Shown: positions 44,006-52,530 of the stretch, in pieces
How positions within the stretch are numbered: the first letter of the stretch is position 1
How the letters are laid out: each line of letters begins with the position of its first letter
Assembly (NCBI GenBank): GCA_965116435.1
Contig: OZ220686.1
Span: forward strand, 3,005,935 to 3,069,934
Length of the DNA stretch: 64,000 nt
Reading direction: 5' to 3'
Source: VXPQ01 sp965116435
Lineage (GTDB): Bacteria; Bacteroidota; Rhodothermia; Rhodothermales; VXPQ01
The notes under the pieces: generated by a model
The model's input: only the letters and a program-made list of their open reading frames with translations
Database searches by the model: none
Told to the model about the DNA's origin: nothing
Position numbers and translations under genes: made by a program

Positions 44006-45175
44006 TCAGCCGCTGGTCCGCGTCGCCGTGCGCAACGCGTCGATCAGGGCCTCGATGTCCGTGGCGTCGTTATACGCATGGGGCGAAATGCGGATGGCGC
44101 TTCCGCGTGCGGACACCGTAATGCCGTGTTGCCGGAGGCTATCGTTCAGGCGGTCCGGGGCCATGCCGCGGGCGTCCTCGCTGCGCAGTCCGAACAAGTG
44201 ATGGGCGCGCCCTTCCGGGGGTTCGAGCCGGAAGCCGAGTTCTTCGGCGCATTCCGCCAGCGGCAGGGTCAGGTTTCGGCAATATTCCTGGATCGCCGCC
44301 GGCGTCAGGTCGAGCACGATCTGCAGGGCAGCCGAAAGCATGGGAACCAGCACGAAATTGCTTCGCTCCCCCATGTCGAACCGGATGGCTCCCGGATGAT
44401 ACAGGTCCTGGTAATCGACGATCGCACGGAGCGATTCGCTGTTTTGCCGCGTGATCCAGTTTTCTTCCAGCGGGCGCCCGCGATGCCAGCGTTCGGCGTA
44501 GTAGGCCAGCCCCAGCGAGTAGGGGCCGAGCAGCCATTTGTACCCTGCGCAGATCACGGCGTCGGGGCGGATGCGCTCGACGTCGAAGGGCAGGGCGCCC
44601 ACGGATTGCGTTCCGTCTATGACCAGCGCCGCGCCTGCTTCGCGGGCCCGCCGTCCAATGGCTTCGAGGTCGAAGCGCGTGCCGTCTGTCCAGTGTATGT
44701 GGGGCATTGCGACGACGGCGGTCCTCGCGTCGATGGCCTCAAGGATGCGCTCGTTCCATCGGGTCGCCCGGTCTCCAGAACCTTCGTCCGGGCCTATCAT
44801 GTGCAGCGTCGCACCTGTCTCCGCCGCTTTCCGCCGCCAAGCGTACACATTGCTGGGGAATTGCTCGTCCAGCGCCACGATCCGGTCGCCGCGCTCGACG
44901 GGCAGGTTGGCGGCCATGGTCGCGATGCCGTACGAAGCGGAGGGAATGATGGCTATGGAATCACGCGGGGCATGGATCAATTCCCCGAACAAGGCCCGGA
45001 GCCGGTGGCTGGCTTCGAAAAAGTCCTCGATGTCCAGGCGGGAGGGGTCTCGTCGTTGCCGGAGACCCGCGAGGCCGGCCTCTTCCACGCTTCGCGCCAT
45101 GGGCGCCATGAAGGCGCAATTCAGGTAGCGGGAGCGGTCCGGCAACGAAAAAAGATTCTTTTGACAGGTGAGCAT
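44006..45175 (-). CDS. class V aminotransferase (PLP, cysteine desulfurase fold)
   Basis: A 389-residue protein. ATG 45175 (MLTCQKNLFSLPDRSRYLN) fits the domain start; the open frame beyond it overlaps hisF. Visible are SASYGIATMAANL, IHWTDGTRFDLEAIG, VIDGTQSVGALPFDV and the PLP lysine in VICAGYKWLLGPYSLG. It lacks the conserved Cys loop of cysteine desulfurases, so a kynureninase/isopenicillin-epimerase-like or selenocysteine-lyase-like reaction is possible. It lies 68 bp after hisF; a role in histidine synthesis is not established. Confidence 0.8.
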   Translation of the reverse strand: MLTCQKNLFSLPDRSRYLNCAFMAPMARSVEEAGLAGLRQRRDPSRLDIEDFFEASHRLRALFGELIHAPRDSIAIIPSASYGIATMAANLPVERGDRIVALDEQFPSNVYAWRRKAAETGATLHMIGPDEGSGDRATRWNERILEAIDARTAVVAMPHIHWTDGTRFDLEAIGRRAREAGAALVIDGTQSVGALPFDVERIRPDAVICAGYKWLLGPYSLGLAYYAERWHRGRPLEENWITRQNSESLRAIVDYQDLYHPGAIRFDMGERSNFVLVPMLSAALQIVLDLTPAAIQEYCRNLTLPLAECAEELGFRLEPPEGRAHHLFGLRSEDARGMAPDRLNDSLRQHGITVSARGSAIRISPHAYNDATDIEALIDALRTATRTSG

Positions 45176-45243
45176 CGGTCGTTTCGCAAATGCGACGGTT
45201 TGTCGGCGGTTGCGGGGGAAGAACAGGGGACGGGAAATGCTTG

Positions 45244-46017
45244 TCATGCCGTTTCTTTCAGGCGCACGACGACGCCGCGTTCTTGCAGAAAGCGCTTGGC
45301 GTCCGAAACGGAATATTCCCGAAAATGAAAAATAGAGGCGGCGAGCGCTGCGTCGGCGGCGCCCCGGGCCAGTGCATCGTACAGGTGCTCCAGCGTACCG
45401 GCGCCCCCGGAAGCGATGACGGGAATCGATACGCTTTCGGCAATGGCCCGGAGGAGTTGCGTGTCGTAGCCGTTTTTCGTGCCGTCGCAATCCATGGAGG
45501 TGACGAGCAATTCGCCCGCCCCGCGTCGTTCGGCCTCTGCGGCCCATGCGATCGCGTCCAGATCGACCGGATTGCGTCCGCCGTGCGTATAGACGCCCCA
45601 CCCTTCCGCGCCCGTTCGCTTCGCGTCGATGGCCACGACGATGCATTGCGTTCCAAAGGCGCCTGCGCCCTCCGAAATCAGGTCCGGATTGCGGATGGCG
45701 GCGGAATTGACGGATATTTTGTCGGCGCCTGCGTGCAGCATGGCGCGCATGTCCTCGACGGTGCGGAGTCCGCCGCCGACAGTCAGGGGGATGAACACCT
45801 GATCGGCGGTGCGCCGGACCACGTCATGCATGATCCCGCGGTTCTCGTGCGTGGCCGTGATATCCAGAAACACCAGTTCGTCCGCGCCTTCGGCGTCGTA
45901 GAAGCGGGCCTGCTCCACCGGGTCGCCAGCGTCCACGATGTCCACGAAGCGCACGCCTTTGACCACGCGGCCTTCGTCCACGTCCAGACAGGGAATGATG
46001 CGTCGGGCAAGCGCCAT
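45244..46017 (-). CDS. hisF: imidazole glycerol phosphate synthase cyclase subunit
   Basis: A 257-residue TIM barrel that condenses PRFAR with ammonia from HisH. Catalytic Asp in RIIPCLDVDEGRVVKGV (about 11) and in SMDCDGTKNGYD (about 130), with phosphate loops VGGGLRTVED and ASGGAGTLEHL. ATG 46017 overlaps the hisA stop (TGATG). Confidence 0.96.
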   Translation of the reverse strand: MALARRIIPCLDVDEGRVVKGVRFVDIVDAGDPVEQARFYDAEGADELVFLDITATHENRGIMHDVVRRTADQVFIPLTVGGGLRTVEDMRAMLHAGADKISVNSAAIRNPDLISEGAGAFGTQCIVVAIDAKRTGAEGWGVYTHGGRNPVDLDAIAWAAEAERRGAGELLVTSMDCDGTKNGYDTQLLRAIAESVSIPVIASGGAGTLEHLYDALARGAADAALAASIFHFREYSVSDAKRFLQERGVVVRLKETA

Positions 46018-46817
46018 CAGGAAGGGAGTTGCTTGTCGGGCGGGGAGGTCATTTTCGCTGTCGAAAAACGGTCCAGATCGACGTTCTGCTTGTAATTCCA
46101 GCACCAGAACTGCTGGCACGGGAAACGGTTTTCGTAGAGTGCGCGCCCTATGATAATGGAGTCCACCCTGTGCGAAACAAGGGCTTCGAGCTGCACGAGG
46201 TCGGCATGGCTGCCTACGCCGCCGGACGCCGTGATGCGCGCCTGCCGAAGCGTGGCGCCAAGCGTTCGGTAGGCGTCGAGGTTTGGCCCCTGCATGGTCC
46301 CGTCTCGCCCGATATCCGTGTATACGATCCGCCGGACGCCCCGCCTCTCCATGTCCTGCGCCATGGCGACCGCGTCGAGACCGCTTCCCTCCATCCAGCC
46401 TTCGATGCGAACTTCTCCGTCGCGGGCGTCGATGCCTACGGCGATCCGGCTGCACGAATAGCGCGCCACGGCTTCGGAAACGAGGTCGGGATTGCGGACC
46501 GCCGCCGTGCCGAGAATGACCCGATAGACCCCGAGGCCGAGCGCTTCGTCGATATCCTCCATGCTGCGGACGCCGCCGCCGAGTTGCACCGGAATATCCA
46601 GTTGCTCGCATATTGCGCGAATGACGTCGCGGTTCGGCGAACGATCCCCGCGCGCGGCGTCCAGATCGACCACATGCAGCGTACGCGCATTTTGCACGCG
46701 CCACAGCTTGGCCATTTTGACGGGGTCTTCGAAATACACCGTCTCTTTATCGTACGCGCCCTGATAGAGCCGCACGCAGTGTCCGCCGCGAAGGTCTATG
46801 GCCGGAATGACGAGCAT
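46017..46817 (-). CDS. hisA: ProFAR isomerase
   Basis: A 266-residue TIM barrel isomerase of histidine synthesis. The first catalytic Asp is in VIPAIDLRGGHCVRLYQG (about 8), the second in YTDIGRDGTMQGPN (about 129), with QLGGGVRSMEDID and ASGGVGSHADL phosphate loops. A C-terminal extension (FWCWNYKQNVDLDRFS ... PPDKQLPS) exceeds the usual 245 residues. Its stop overlaps the hisF start. About 150 bp separates it from hisH. Confidence 0.96.
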   Translation of the reverse strand: MLVIPAIDLRGGHCVRLYQGAYDKETVYFEDPVKMAKLWRVQNARTLHVVDLDAARGDRSPNRDVIRAICEQLDIPVQLGGGVRSMEDIDEALGLGVYRVILGTAAVRNPDLVSEAVARYSCSRIAVGIDARDGEVRIEGWMEGSGLDAVAMAQDMERRGVRRIVYTDIGRDGTMQGPNLDAYRTLGATLRQARITASGGVGSHADLVQLEALVSHRVDSIIIGRALYENRFPCQQFWCWNYKQNVDLDRFSTAKMTSPPDKQLPS

Positions 46818-46968
46818 GGCGAAAGGGTTTCGTGGCGTTTGGGGCAAAAACGAAGGGCGAAAGCCGTTCGCTTCCGCCCGTCCGCCGGGTTGCCCAGGTT
46901 CGTACGCGGGCTCGTACGCAAGTTCGTCCGCAGATTCAGTCCGTGTGCGCCGCATGGTACGCCAGGCG

Positions 46969-47625
46969 CTATGCCGCTTCTGCGAAATTTCGCAGAATAC
47001 GAAGGCCGTTGGCCTGGCTCTTTTCCGGGTGAAACTGGACCCCGTATACATTGTTTCGCCGCACGATGGCGGGGAACGCGACCCCATGCAGGCACTCCGC
47101 CAGCACATCGGAGGCCGCGGCGGGCGCCGCCGCATAGGAGTGCACGAAATAAAAATACGGATCGGCGGGCAGCCCGCGCAAAAGCGGGTCTTCGCGTTGC
47201 GGATGCACCGTGTTCCAGCCCATGTGCGGGATTTTCAGGGAATCGTCCGGCGTTTCCCGGTCGGGCGCTTGTGCGCAGGCGGTTCGGAAATGCCGCACAG
47301 GTCCCGGCAAGACGCCCAAGCCTTCGTGGCGCCCCAACTCCTCGCTGGATTCGAAGAGGAGTTGCATCCCCACGCATACCCCGAGGAAGGGTTTGCCTTC
47401 CCCGATGGCGTCGAGGACAGGCGGCTGTAGCCCTCTCCGCCGTATTTCGTCGATACAGGCTCCGAAGGCGCCTACGCCGGGCAAGACCACCTTGTCGGCG
47501 GCGCGAATATCTTCCGGGCGATCCGACCGGACGACCCGGGCGCCCACGGCCTCAAGGGCCTTTTCGATGGAGCGCAGGTTGCCGATTCCGTAATCGACGA
47601 TAGCGATCAGCGTGTCCCGGGTCAT
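46969..47625 (-). CDS. hisH: imidazole glycerol phosphate synthase glutaminase subunit
   Basis: A 218-residue class I amidotransferase partner of HisF. It has VDYGIGNLRSIEKALE at the start, nucleophile FLGVCVGMQLLFESS and the His/Glu pair in VQFHPEKSQANG. Its ATG overlaps the proC stop by the ATGA arrangement, indicating coupled translation. Confidence 0.96.
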   Translation of the reverse strand: MTRDTLIAIVDYGIGNLRSIEKALEAVGARVVRSDRPEDIRAADKVVLPGVGAFGACIDEIRRRGLQPPVLDAIGEGKPFLGVCVGMQLLFESSEELGRHEGLGVLPGPVRHFRTACAQAPDRETPDDSLKIPHMGWNTVHPQREDPLLRGLPADPYFYFVHSYAAAPAAASDVLAECLHGVAFPAIVRRNNVYGVQFHPEKSQANGLRILRNFAEAA

Positions 47626-48440
47626 TGCTTGCTCAAGGCTGCGGAACGCTCGGCGGCGGTCGCGACGGCGTTGATAAGCATGGTGCGCATGCCGTGCGCT
47701 TCCAGTTCCGCGACGGCGGCGATGGCCGTCCCTCCTGGCGTAGTGACCTCGTCGCGCAGAATCGCCGGATGTTTGCCCGTGTCCCGCACCAGTTTGGCGG
47801 CGCCGTATACGGTTTGCGAGGCCAGCCGAAACGCCGTGGCGCGGGGAAGCCCCTGCTTTACGCCCGCATCGGTGAGGGATTCGATGAACATGTATACGTA
47901 GGCGGGCCCGCTGCCGGACAATCCCGTGATCGCGTCCATCATGTGTTCGGGGACGAGTTCGACCGTCCCGACCGTTTCGAAAATGTGCCGGGCCAGGTCC
48001 ATGTGCTTCGCCGCTGCGAAGCGCCCGCCGGCGATGGCCGAGGCCCCTTCGTCCACGATGGCCGGGGTGTTGGGCATGGTGCGCACGACCGGAATTTCTT
48101 GCCCGAACGCCTCCTCCAGCGCTTCGGTGGTGATGCCGGCGAGGACGGAGATGACGAGGGTTTGCGGATGCACATGCTCCTTGATTTCCGCAATGACGCC
48201 GGTTGCATTGTACGGCTTCACGGCCAGGATGACAATGGTGGCTCCCTGCACGGAACCGGGGTTGTCGCTGGTCGTGGAGATGCCCGGAAAATCCTTTTGC
48301 AGCGCCTTGAGGGAAGATGGCGTGCGCCGCGTGGCGCGCAACTGCGCCGGTTCGAATTCATGGCCTGTAATAAGGCCCCCGATGAGCGCGCGCCCGATAT
48401 TTCCTGCGCCGATGATGGTGACGGTTTCGTTCTGAAGCAT
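47622..48440 (-). CDS. proC: pyrroline-5-carboxylate reductase
   Basis: Last step of proline synthesis (NADPH). It has 272 residues. ATG 48440 opens MLQNETVTIIGAGNIGRAL (Rossmann). Further on are VILAVKPYN, RTMPNTPAIVDEGASA and the signature LSGSGPAYVYMFIESLTDAGV. It is embedded between hisB and hisH and overlaps hisH by 4 bp, so proline and histidine genes share a transcript. Confidence 0.95.
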   Translation of the reverse strand: MLQNETVTIIGAGNIGRALIGGLITGHEFEPAQLRATRRTPSSLKALQKDFPGISTTSDNPGSVQGATIVILAVKPYNATGVIAEIKEHVHPQTLVISVLAGITTEALEEAFGQEIPVVRTMPNTPAIVDEGASAIAGGRFAAAKHMDLARHIFETVGTVELVPEHMMDAITGLSGSGPAYVYMFIESLTDAGVKQGLPRATAFRLASQTVYGAAKLVRDTGKHPAILRDEVTTPGGTAIAAVAELEAHGMRTMLINAVATAAERSAALSKQ

Positions 48441-48534
48441 AGGAAAGGCGTCGAAAGGATAGCGTGATGGCGTGTCGTCAGGGCAGGCGAAGGCGAGGCG
48501 GAGGGCCAGAGCGCCGCCGGACCCGGAGGTCGGG

Positions 48535-49143
48535 TCAGAAGGTCCCCTTGGTGGAAGGCGTCCTGTCGAACGACGGATCCCTGTGCGCCGCATACCGCAA
48601 TGCGCGGGCCGCAGCCTTGAAGATGGCCTCGATGGTGTGGTGCGCGTTTTTTCCGTAGAGCGCCTCGATGTGCAGATTGCACCGGGCGTGTTCGGCGAAG
48701 GCATGCCAGAAATGCTCCACCATTTCGACGGACAGGTCGCCCACCCGGTCCCGCTCGAAATCCGCGCGGTACGTCAGGTAGAATCTGCCGGACAAATCGA
48801 CGACGGCCCGGGCCAGCGCCTCGTCCATCGGTACGTAGGCGTGTCCGAAGCGGCGAATATGAGCCTTGTCCCCGAGGGCTTGCCGAAAAGCGTCTCCCAG
48901 CGAAATGGCCACGTCCTCGACGGTATGGTGTTCGTCCACATGCAGGTCGCCCTTGCAAAAGACATGCAGCCCAAATCCTCCGTGTTTGGCGAACAGGTCC
49001 AGCATGTGGTCCAGAAACCCGATGCCGGTTTCGTTGCCGTACGCATCCGCCCGGTCAAGATGGAGCGTGATGCGGACGCTGGTCTCCGAGGTTTCTCGCG
49101 CCACGGAAGCGCTGCGCGGTTCGAAGGCGCCGGAAGAGGACAT
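48535..49143 (-). CDS. hisB: imidazoleglycerol-phosphate dehydratase
   Basis: A 202-residue monofunctional dehydratase (no N-terminal phosphatase as in E. coli). The two Mn-binding repeats are visible: DEHHTVEDVAISLGDAF and KNAHHTIEAIFKAAARAL, plus GIGFLDHMLDLFAKHGGF. First gene of the minus-strand hisB-proC-hisH-hisA-hisF cluster, 95 bp before proC. It is divergent from the spondin-domain gene with 135 bp between the starts. Confidence 0.95.
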   Translation of the reverse strand: MSSSGAFEPRSASVARETSETSVRITLHLDRADAYGNETGIGFLDHMLDLFAKHGGFGLHVFCKGDLHVDEHHTVEDVAISLGDAFRQALGDKAHIRRFGHAYVPMDEALARAVVDLSGRFYLTYRADFERDRVGDLSVEMVEHFWHAFAEHARCNLHIEALYGKNAHHTIEAIFKAAARALRYAAHRDPSFDRTPSTKGTF

Positions 49144-49278
49144 GGCGGCGGGCGTGAATAATGAAGGAATCGGGTACGAACATCGGGTTCAGGTCGGCGT
49201 ACTGTATGCCATACCGATAAAATTGTTCGCCGCACGCGGCGTTTTCCCGTTGTTTTTCGCTTTTTCGATGGAAGATCC

Positions 49279-52194
49279 ATGACGACTGTATCCCGACACA
49301 CGTTTCGAATTTGCGCCTGGGCGTTCGCTTGGGGGCTTGCCTGCGCGCTTGCTGCGCCGCAAGCGCACGCGCAAGTCACGTACACGGTTACCTTTGAGGG
49401 CAACTGGACCACCGACAGCGTACCAGGCGGCGTGGTGAGCAGCGCGCACTTCACCTGGCTGGTGGGCGCCGTGCACAACGACCAGATAACATTCTGGGAA
49501 CCCGGCGGCATGGCTACGAGCGGGGTTGAGGGCGTGGCCGAATTGGGCAGTACGTCCGGCTTCTTGCGTGAAGTGGACGCTGCCGGTTCGAACGCCGTGC
49601 GCGTGTCGGAAAGCATCGGAGGCGGCGGTACGCCCACCAAAAAATTTGACGTGGAGTTCACGGCGGCTCGTCCGCTGTTCACCCTGTTGTCCATGCTGGG
49701 GCCCAGCCCGGACTGGTTCGTCGGGGTTTCCGGGTTGTCCATGCAGGACGAACAGGGGCAATGGCGACCGGATACTTCGCTCGCTCTGTTCGCGTACGAC
49801 GCCGGGACGGAGGAAGGGAATACATTTTCGTTGGCCAATGACCCCACCATTCCCCAGGAAACGATTGAAAGCCTCAGGGGCGTGGCCCCCTTTTCCGACG
49901 TGCGCATAGCGCGGATCTCCTTCGAGCGAAAGGTGGAAAATGCTGCGCCCGCGTTCACCGGCTCGACGAGTTTTTCCGTGCAGGAAAACGGTACGACGGT
50001 GGGGACGGTGCAGGCGACGGACAGCGACGGCGCGGACAGCGTGACGGGGTATGCCATCGCAACCGGTGCGGACGGAACGCTTTTTTCGATTACGTCGGCG
50101 GGCGCGCTGAGCTTCCGGACCGCGCCGAACTACGAGGATCCGCAGGATGCGAACACAGACAATGTCTATGAAGTGATGGTGCGGGCGACGAGCGGAACGG
50201 GGGACCGGGCGTTGTCCGCGACCGGGACGATGTCCGTAACCGTGACGGACGAGGACGGGGAAGCGCCGTCCGCGCCGGCGGCTCCGACCGTGACGGCGGT
50301 TTCCGCATCCCGTTTGCAGCTAACCTGGACGGCGCCGGCCAATGCAGGCCCCGACATAACCGATTACGACTACCGGTACCGGGAAGAGGGCGCTTCGACC
50401 TGGACAAACGTAACGAACACGACGATCACGGGGTTGTCCGCTACGATCGACGGGCTTTTCCACAGTACGGCCCACGAGGCGCAGGTGCGGGCGAACAACG
50501 ACGAGGGCGCCGGCGCCTGGTCGTCTTCGGGGACGGGGTCCACGCTGGGCTTGCCGGAGGCGTCCTTCGCCGCTTCGACGCAGCGCACGGGGGAGGCGGC
50601 GGGCACGCGCAACGTGATGGTGAATTTCGATCCGGCGCTTTCTTCGGACATTACGCTTCGGTACGCGCTGGACGGCATTGCCCTCCTTGGCGAGGACTAC
50701 GCCATTGCCGGGGCCGCGGGCAACGAGGGCACGCTGGCCGTGATGTCCGGCGCAAGTTCGGCCATGATTTCGGTGGAGATTACAGAGGATATGATGACGG
50801 AAGAGGACGAAACGATTGTGCTGACGCTGATGAACACCATGGGCTACGAGGCGGGCAGCCCGGACTTACATACGCTTACGATCGCGGACAACGACCCGGC
50901 GGGCGTTACCGCCAGTGCGTTGTCGCTTGCCGTGGACGAGGGCGGGGCCGGGACGTATACGCTGCGCCTCGACACGAATCCCGGAGGGACGGTGACGGTT
51001 ACGCCGTCGTCGAGCGATGCGGGCGCGGTCACCGTTTCGGGTCCGCTCACATTCGAGAGCGCGAACTGGCAGGCGGCGCAAACGATTACCGTGACGCCCG
51101 TAAGCGATGCGGACGCGGACAACGAGGCGGTTACGATATCGCACTCCGTGACGGGCTACGGCGCGCTGTCCATGGGACCTGACGTGATGGTGGCGGTGGA
51201 CGATGACGAAGTGGCTGCGGCGGCGGGCGTAAACGCCAGCATGCTGATGCTGTCCCTCACGGAAGGGGGCGCCGACGGAACGTATACGGTGGCGCTGCGC
51301 ACGAATCCCGGCGCTACGGTGACGGTTACGCCGTCGTCGAGCGACGCCGGAGCGGCCCGGGTCTCCGGCGCGCTTACGTTCGACGGCGGGAATTGGGAGA
51401 CCGCGCAAACGGTTACCGTGACGCCCGTGAGCGATGGGGACACGGACAATGAGGCAGTCATGATTACGCATGCCGTGAGCGGATATGCGAACGTGTCGAG
51501 CGGCCCGACGGTGATCGTGACCGTAGAGGACAACGACGACCCGGCGGCGCTGGCGTCCTTCGCCGCTTCGTCGCAGCGCGCGGGAGAGGCGGCGGGCACG
51601 CGCAACGTGATGGTGAATTTCGATTCGGCGCCTTCTTCGGACGTTACGATCCGGTACGCGCTTTCCGGCACGGCCTCCTTGGGCGCGGACTACGCCATTG
51701 CCGGCGCCTCGGGCAACGAGGGCACGCTGACGGTGACGTCCGGCGCGAGTTCGGCCATGATTTCGGTGGCGATTACGGACGACGCAGAGGACGAGGACGA
51801 CGAGACGGTGATTCTGACGATTCAGCCCGGTTCGGGGTATGCGGCGGGCAGTACGGGCGTGCACACCCTCACGATTACGGACGACGACGACAAGACGACG
51901 GCGATCGAATCCGGGACTGGGGAACTGCCTGAGTCCTTCGTGCTCGAACAGAATTATCCGAATCCGTTCAACCCCGAGACCACGATACGCTATGGGTTGC
52001 CGGAAGCCGGGGAGGTACGCCTTGCGGTGTACAACGTGGCGGGCCATGAAGTGGCGACGCTGGTGGATCGTGTGCAGCCCGCGGGCCTGCATTCGGTTCG
52101 TTTCGAGGCGGGCCATTTGCCGAGCGGCGTGTACCTGTACCGCTTGCAGGCGGGCGGCGAGATACGGGTGCGTACGATGCTGCTCGTGAAGTAA
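49279..52194 (+). CDS. secreted multidomain surface protein with spondin, Calx-beta-like repeats and a T9SS sorting tail
   Basis: A 971-residue protein with a signal peptide (cleavage near AHA-Q, residue about 31). Residues about 32-215 resemble a spondin N-terminal domain: SAHFTWLVGAVHNDQITFWEPGG, then LLSMLGPSPDWFVGVSGLSM and PQETIESL. Next are a cadherin-like unit (about 225-330, FSVQENGTTVGTVQATDSDG), a fibronectin type III domain (about 335-425) and four Calx-beta or related units (about 430-870). The C-terminal 85 residues (LEQNYPNPFNPETTIRYGL ... GVYLYRLQAG) are a Por secretion sorting tail, implying type IX export and surface attachment. The role is probably adhesion; binding partner unknown. 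Confidence 0.85.
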   Translation: MTTVSRHTFRICAWAFAWGLACALAAPQAHAQVTYTVTFEGNWTTDSVPGGVVSSAHFTWLVGAVHNDQITFWEPGGMATSGVEGVAELGSTSGFLREVDAAGSNAVRVSESIGGGGTPTKKFDVEFTAARPLFTLLSMLGPSPDWFVGVSGLSMQDEQGQWRPDTSLALFAYDAGTEEGNTFSLANDPTIPQETIESLRGVAPFSDVRIARISFERKVENAAPAFTGSTSFSVQENGTTVGTVQATDSDGADSVTGYAIATGADGTLFSITSAGALSFRTAPNYEDPQDANTDNVYEVMVRATSGTGDRALSATGTMSVTVTDEDGEAPSAPAAPTVTAVSASRLQLTWTAPANAGPDITDYDYRYREEGASTWTNVTNTTITGLSATIDGLFHSTAHEAQVRANNDEGAGAWSSSGTGSTLGLPEASFAASTQRTGEAAGTRNVMVNFDPALSSDITLRYALDGIALLGEDYAIAGAAGNEGTLAVMSGASSAMISVEITEDMMTEEDETIVLTLMNTMGYEAGSPDLHTLTIADNDPAGVTASALSLAVDEGGAGTYTLRLDTNPGGTVTVTPSSSDAGAVTVSGPLTFESANWQAAQTITVTPVSDADADNEAVTISHSVTGYGALSMGPDVMVAVDDDEVAAAAGVNASMLMLSLTEGGADGTYTVALRTNPGATVTVTPSSSDAGAARVSGALTFDGGNWETAQTVTVTPVSDGDTDNEAVMITHAVSGYANVSSGPTVIVTVEDNDDPAALASFAASSQRAGEAAGTRNVMVNFDSAPSSDVTIRYALSGTASLGADYAIAGASGNEGTLTVTSGASSAMISVAITDDAEDEDDETVILTIQPGSGYAAGSTGVHTLTITDDDDKTTAIESGTGELPESFVLEQNYPNPFNPETTIRYGLPEAGEVRLAVYNVAGHEVATLVDRVQPAGLHSVRFEAGHLPSGVYLYRLQAGGEIRVRTMLLVK

Positions 52195-52252
52195 GGCCCC
52201 GGCTTCCGAACATCGGGCGCGGGCTATCGTACCTGTAGGCCGTTCGTTCACC

Positions 52253-52398
52253 TAAGGATGCTCTGATTAAGTCCGCGAAGATCAGAGGCAGCGAGGGGTG
52301 TGCTGGCAAGGAATGACGAAGCAGCGTGGTAGGCCCCACGTAATGAGGAATGACGCCGCCAGCGCGCTCCTCGATGCCTCCCGAAGGGCACTTCACGA
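52253..52398 (+). repeat. long interspersed repeat, copy 2 (about 146 bp)
   Basis: Begins with TAAGGATGCTCTGATTAAG and GCGAAGATCAGAGGCAGCGA, continues AAGGAATGACGAAGCAGCG, TAATGAGGAATGACGCC and CTCCCGAAGGGCACTTCACG. It is colinear with the minus strand of 15879-16026. It lies between the spondin-domain gene and metG. Confidence 0.85.
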
Positions 52399-52475
52399 CC
52401 CCGACACCGCCAAACGCCGTGTTTTCCAATGATTTTAACGATGGAATCATTACAAACGCTATGTGCGTACGTGAA

Positions 52476-52512
52476 GCACTGATCGAAGTGGATTTGATCA
52501 GTGCATCCTTTA
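52476..52512. repeat. interspersed palindromic repeat copy upstream of metG
   Basis: GCACTGATC (52476-52484) and GATCAGTGC (52496-52504) pair perfectly around GAAGTGGATTT, followed by ATCCTTT. It ends 19 bp before the metG start. Confidence 0.88.
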
Positions 52513-52530
52513 GTCCTGCATGCGTTCGCC

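Noticed and set aside
42282..44201. 639-codon plus-strand open frame
   Set aside because: Antisense of the HEAT and flippase-like genes, whose minus-strand products have clear membrane and repeat structure.
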